21,774 bases of DNA from a virus, in the IMG/VR virus record IMGVR_UViG_3300020219_000074, positions 1 through 21,774 of that record. The stretch is one strand, 5' to 3'. How positions within the stretch are numbered: the first letter of the stretch is position 1; each line of letters begins with the position of its first letter. Positions 20,945-21,774 of the stretch are shown piece after piece. Made by a program: the position numbers and the translations under genes. Below the pieces are notes generated by a model. That model made no database searches. It was not told the DNA's origin and saw nothing but the letters and a program-made list of their open reading frames with translations.

Positions 20945-21325
20945 TCACGTCAGGTTGGCGAGACTGAACTTCTTCTTCGGGCGCCACTTCTCGATCCCGA
21001 CACGGTAGGCGTACGCATACGCCAGACCCCAGCGAGGTCCGTGCTCGAGCTTCGATTCCCTCCACACCATCGCGTGTGCCCACTCGTGGATCAGTGTATC
21101 CCTCTGCGCGTACACGGTGCCGCACGGAAGGACGATCACGTAGTTCGTCCCCGCATCCACGTTGAGCTCGTAGTGAGAGTGCCCATTCCTCTCCAGCTGG
21201 CCGGCGAGAGACACCATGTCCTTCACCGTGATCTTCACGGGCATGTCTGTAGGGCAGTACTTCCTGAGGGCCTTCACGAGCCTGACGACCGACAGGTCGA
21301 CACCGGCAGGAGCTGTGGTCGCCAT
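20945..21325 (-). CDS. Small SprT-like zinc metallopeptidase
   Basis: This 126-residue protein carries H80-E-W-A-H84 (zinc ligands and catalytic Glu81) followed by E-H-G-P-R-W-G with H95 as likely third ligand, the arrangement of SprT-type peptidases. The upstream half forms a beta-rich part ending T-N-Y-V-I-V-L. A basic C terminus (K-W-R-P-K-K-K-F) may bind nucleic acid. SprT/Spartan proteins act on DNA-protein crosslinks, and phages often carry small versions of unknown role; a DNA-repair or virion-maturation function cannot be told apart here. The start at ATG 21325 is decided by CGGAGG 6 bases upstream; an open frame further upstream is only a shadow of the lipoprotein gene. Confidence 0.8.
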   Translation of the reverse strand: MATTAPAGVDLSVVRLVKALRKYCPTDMPVKITVKDMVSLAGQLERNGHSHYELNVDAGTNYVIVLPCGTVYAQRDTLIHEWAHAMVWRESKLEHGPRWGLAYAYAYRVGIEKWRPKKKFSLANLT

Positions 21326-21347
21326 CACGGGCCTCCGAGGGTTAGCT

Positions 21348-21773
21348 TCACTCGTGCTCGAGGGTGCACGTACCGTCGGGGCAGGCCTCGCCGTCTTCCT
21401 CCGGAGGAGCGGGTTCCGGAGGAGCGGGTTCCTGAGGAGTGAGCTCCGGAGGGGTGGCGGGAACCCGCTGGGCGGGCGCCAGACGGGCCGGCACCTCCTC
21501 ACCCAGTCTCGGGACCACCACCGGCCGAAGAGGCGTCCTGGGCGCCCTGGGCGTCCTGCCGGAGGCAGGGATGCCGCTGGTGGCAGCACCGGCGGGCTCC
21601 GGGCGCAGGCGCAGGGTGCTGGGCCCTGTGGGCTCAGTCTTGGTGAGCTCGTTGAAGTGCCTGACCTGGACGCAGCCGGGCAGGGGCAGCAGGCACGCCA
21701 GCACGCCGGCGGCCAGCATGCAGGCACGGGAGAGGTCCTTGAGGAGGTAGCGCGCGGTCAGCTGGTGGGACAT
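21348..21773 (-). CDS. Proline-rich lipoprotein, spanin-like candidate
   Basis: This 141-residue protein begins with a basic N terminus, a hydrophobic stretch (17-31) and the lipobox L-P-G-C with Cys34 as the lipidation site. The mature part is Pro/Glu/Ala-rich (E-P-A-P-P repeated) and ends in C-P-D-G-T-C. Short, Pro-rich lipoproteins next to membrane genes are a feature of outer-membrane spanins (Rz1-like), so a lysis role in a Gram-negative host is possible; 141 residues is longer than most Rz1 proteins and no inner-membrane partner is seen nearby. A host-surface modifying role is the alternative. ATG 21773 is at the very edge of the window, so an upstream start cannot be excluded. Confidence 0.7.
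   Translation of the reverse strand: MSHQLTARYLLKDLSRACMLAAGVLACLLPLPGCVQVRHFNELTKTEPTGPSTLRLRPEPAGAATSGIPASGRTPRAPRTPLRPVVVPRLGEEVPARLAPAQRVPATPPELTPQEPAPPEPAPPEEDGEACPDGTCTLEHE
21403..21432. repeat. 15-bp tandem repeat inside the lipoprotein gene
   Basis: The unit GGAGGAGCGGGTTCC is present twice without interruption, and a decayed third copy follows (TGAGGAGTGAGCTCC). The unit is a multiple of three and codes for the E-P-A-P-P repeats of the lipoprotein. It probably expands or shrinks by slippage, changing the length of the Pro-rich stalk. Confidence 0.85.
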
Positions 21774-21774
21774 G

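Noticed and set aside
20945-21727. A 260-residue form of the SprT-like protein with a long N-terminal extension.
   Set aside because: The first 134 residues are a Pro/Arg/Ser shadow of the lipoprotein gene in another frame; ATG 21325 with CGGAGG fixes the real start.

Overview
The window is part of the late structural and DNA-packaging region of a tailed bacteriophage (Caudoviricetes). It may be free phage DNA, a prophage or a metagenomic phage contig; the sequence alone does not decide. The case rests on a recognisable head set: large terminase, portal, prohead protease joined to a scaffold-like tail, and an HK97-fold-like major capsid protein. Genes are packed tightly with 1- to 4-base start/stop overlaps. 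Every supported gene lies on the minus strand, so transcription runs from high to low coordinates. The DNA looks GC-rich and uses GTG and possibly TTG starts. No host can be named. A lipobox protein at the right edge shows only that the host makes lipoproteins.

In transcription order, the right end (21773-18177) holds accessory and possible lysis genes: a proline-rich lipoprotein, a small SprT-like zinc peptidase, a lone PAS-domain protein, a coiled-coil protein with one C-terminal membrane segment (holin-like), and four small or medium proteins of unknown function, two of them cysteine-rich. The 129-base gap before the PAS gene holds a perfect 22-bp palindrome and a 14-bp tandem repeat.

The middle (18177-12952) is the least ordinary part. 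An 821-residue protein joins an N-terminal DnaQ-like exonuclease domain to a C-terminal staphylococcal-nuclease domain with complete catalytic residues, with a membrane-like segment between them. Three Gly/Ala-rich hydrophobic proteins (175, 352 and 208 aa) follow. Short motifs recur among these four proteins, and I infer a virion-carried, possibly ejected set. Between the second and third hydrophobic proteins lie an HNH endonuclease, whose reading frame appears broken near its start, and a small Cys protein.

The left part (12955-1) is the head module: TerL, a 639-aa unknown, a portal with an extra C-terminal domain, protease-scaffold with a likely nested scaffold start, a 326-aa candidate decoration protein, the major capsid protein followed by a hairpin, a 210-aa unknown, and a gene open through the left edge with two Ig-like (SbsA/Big_5-type) repeats.

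No stretch over 300 bases lacks a gene. I saw no tRNA, rRNA, CRISPR array, insertion sequence, integrase or attachment site. Plus-strand open frames are all antisense to convincing minus-strand genes and are not reported.
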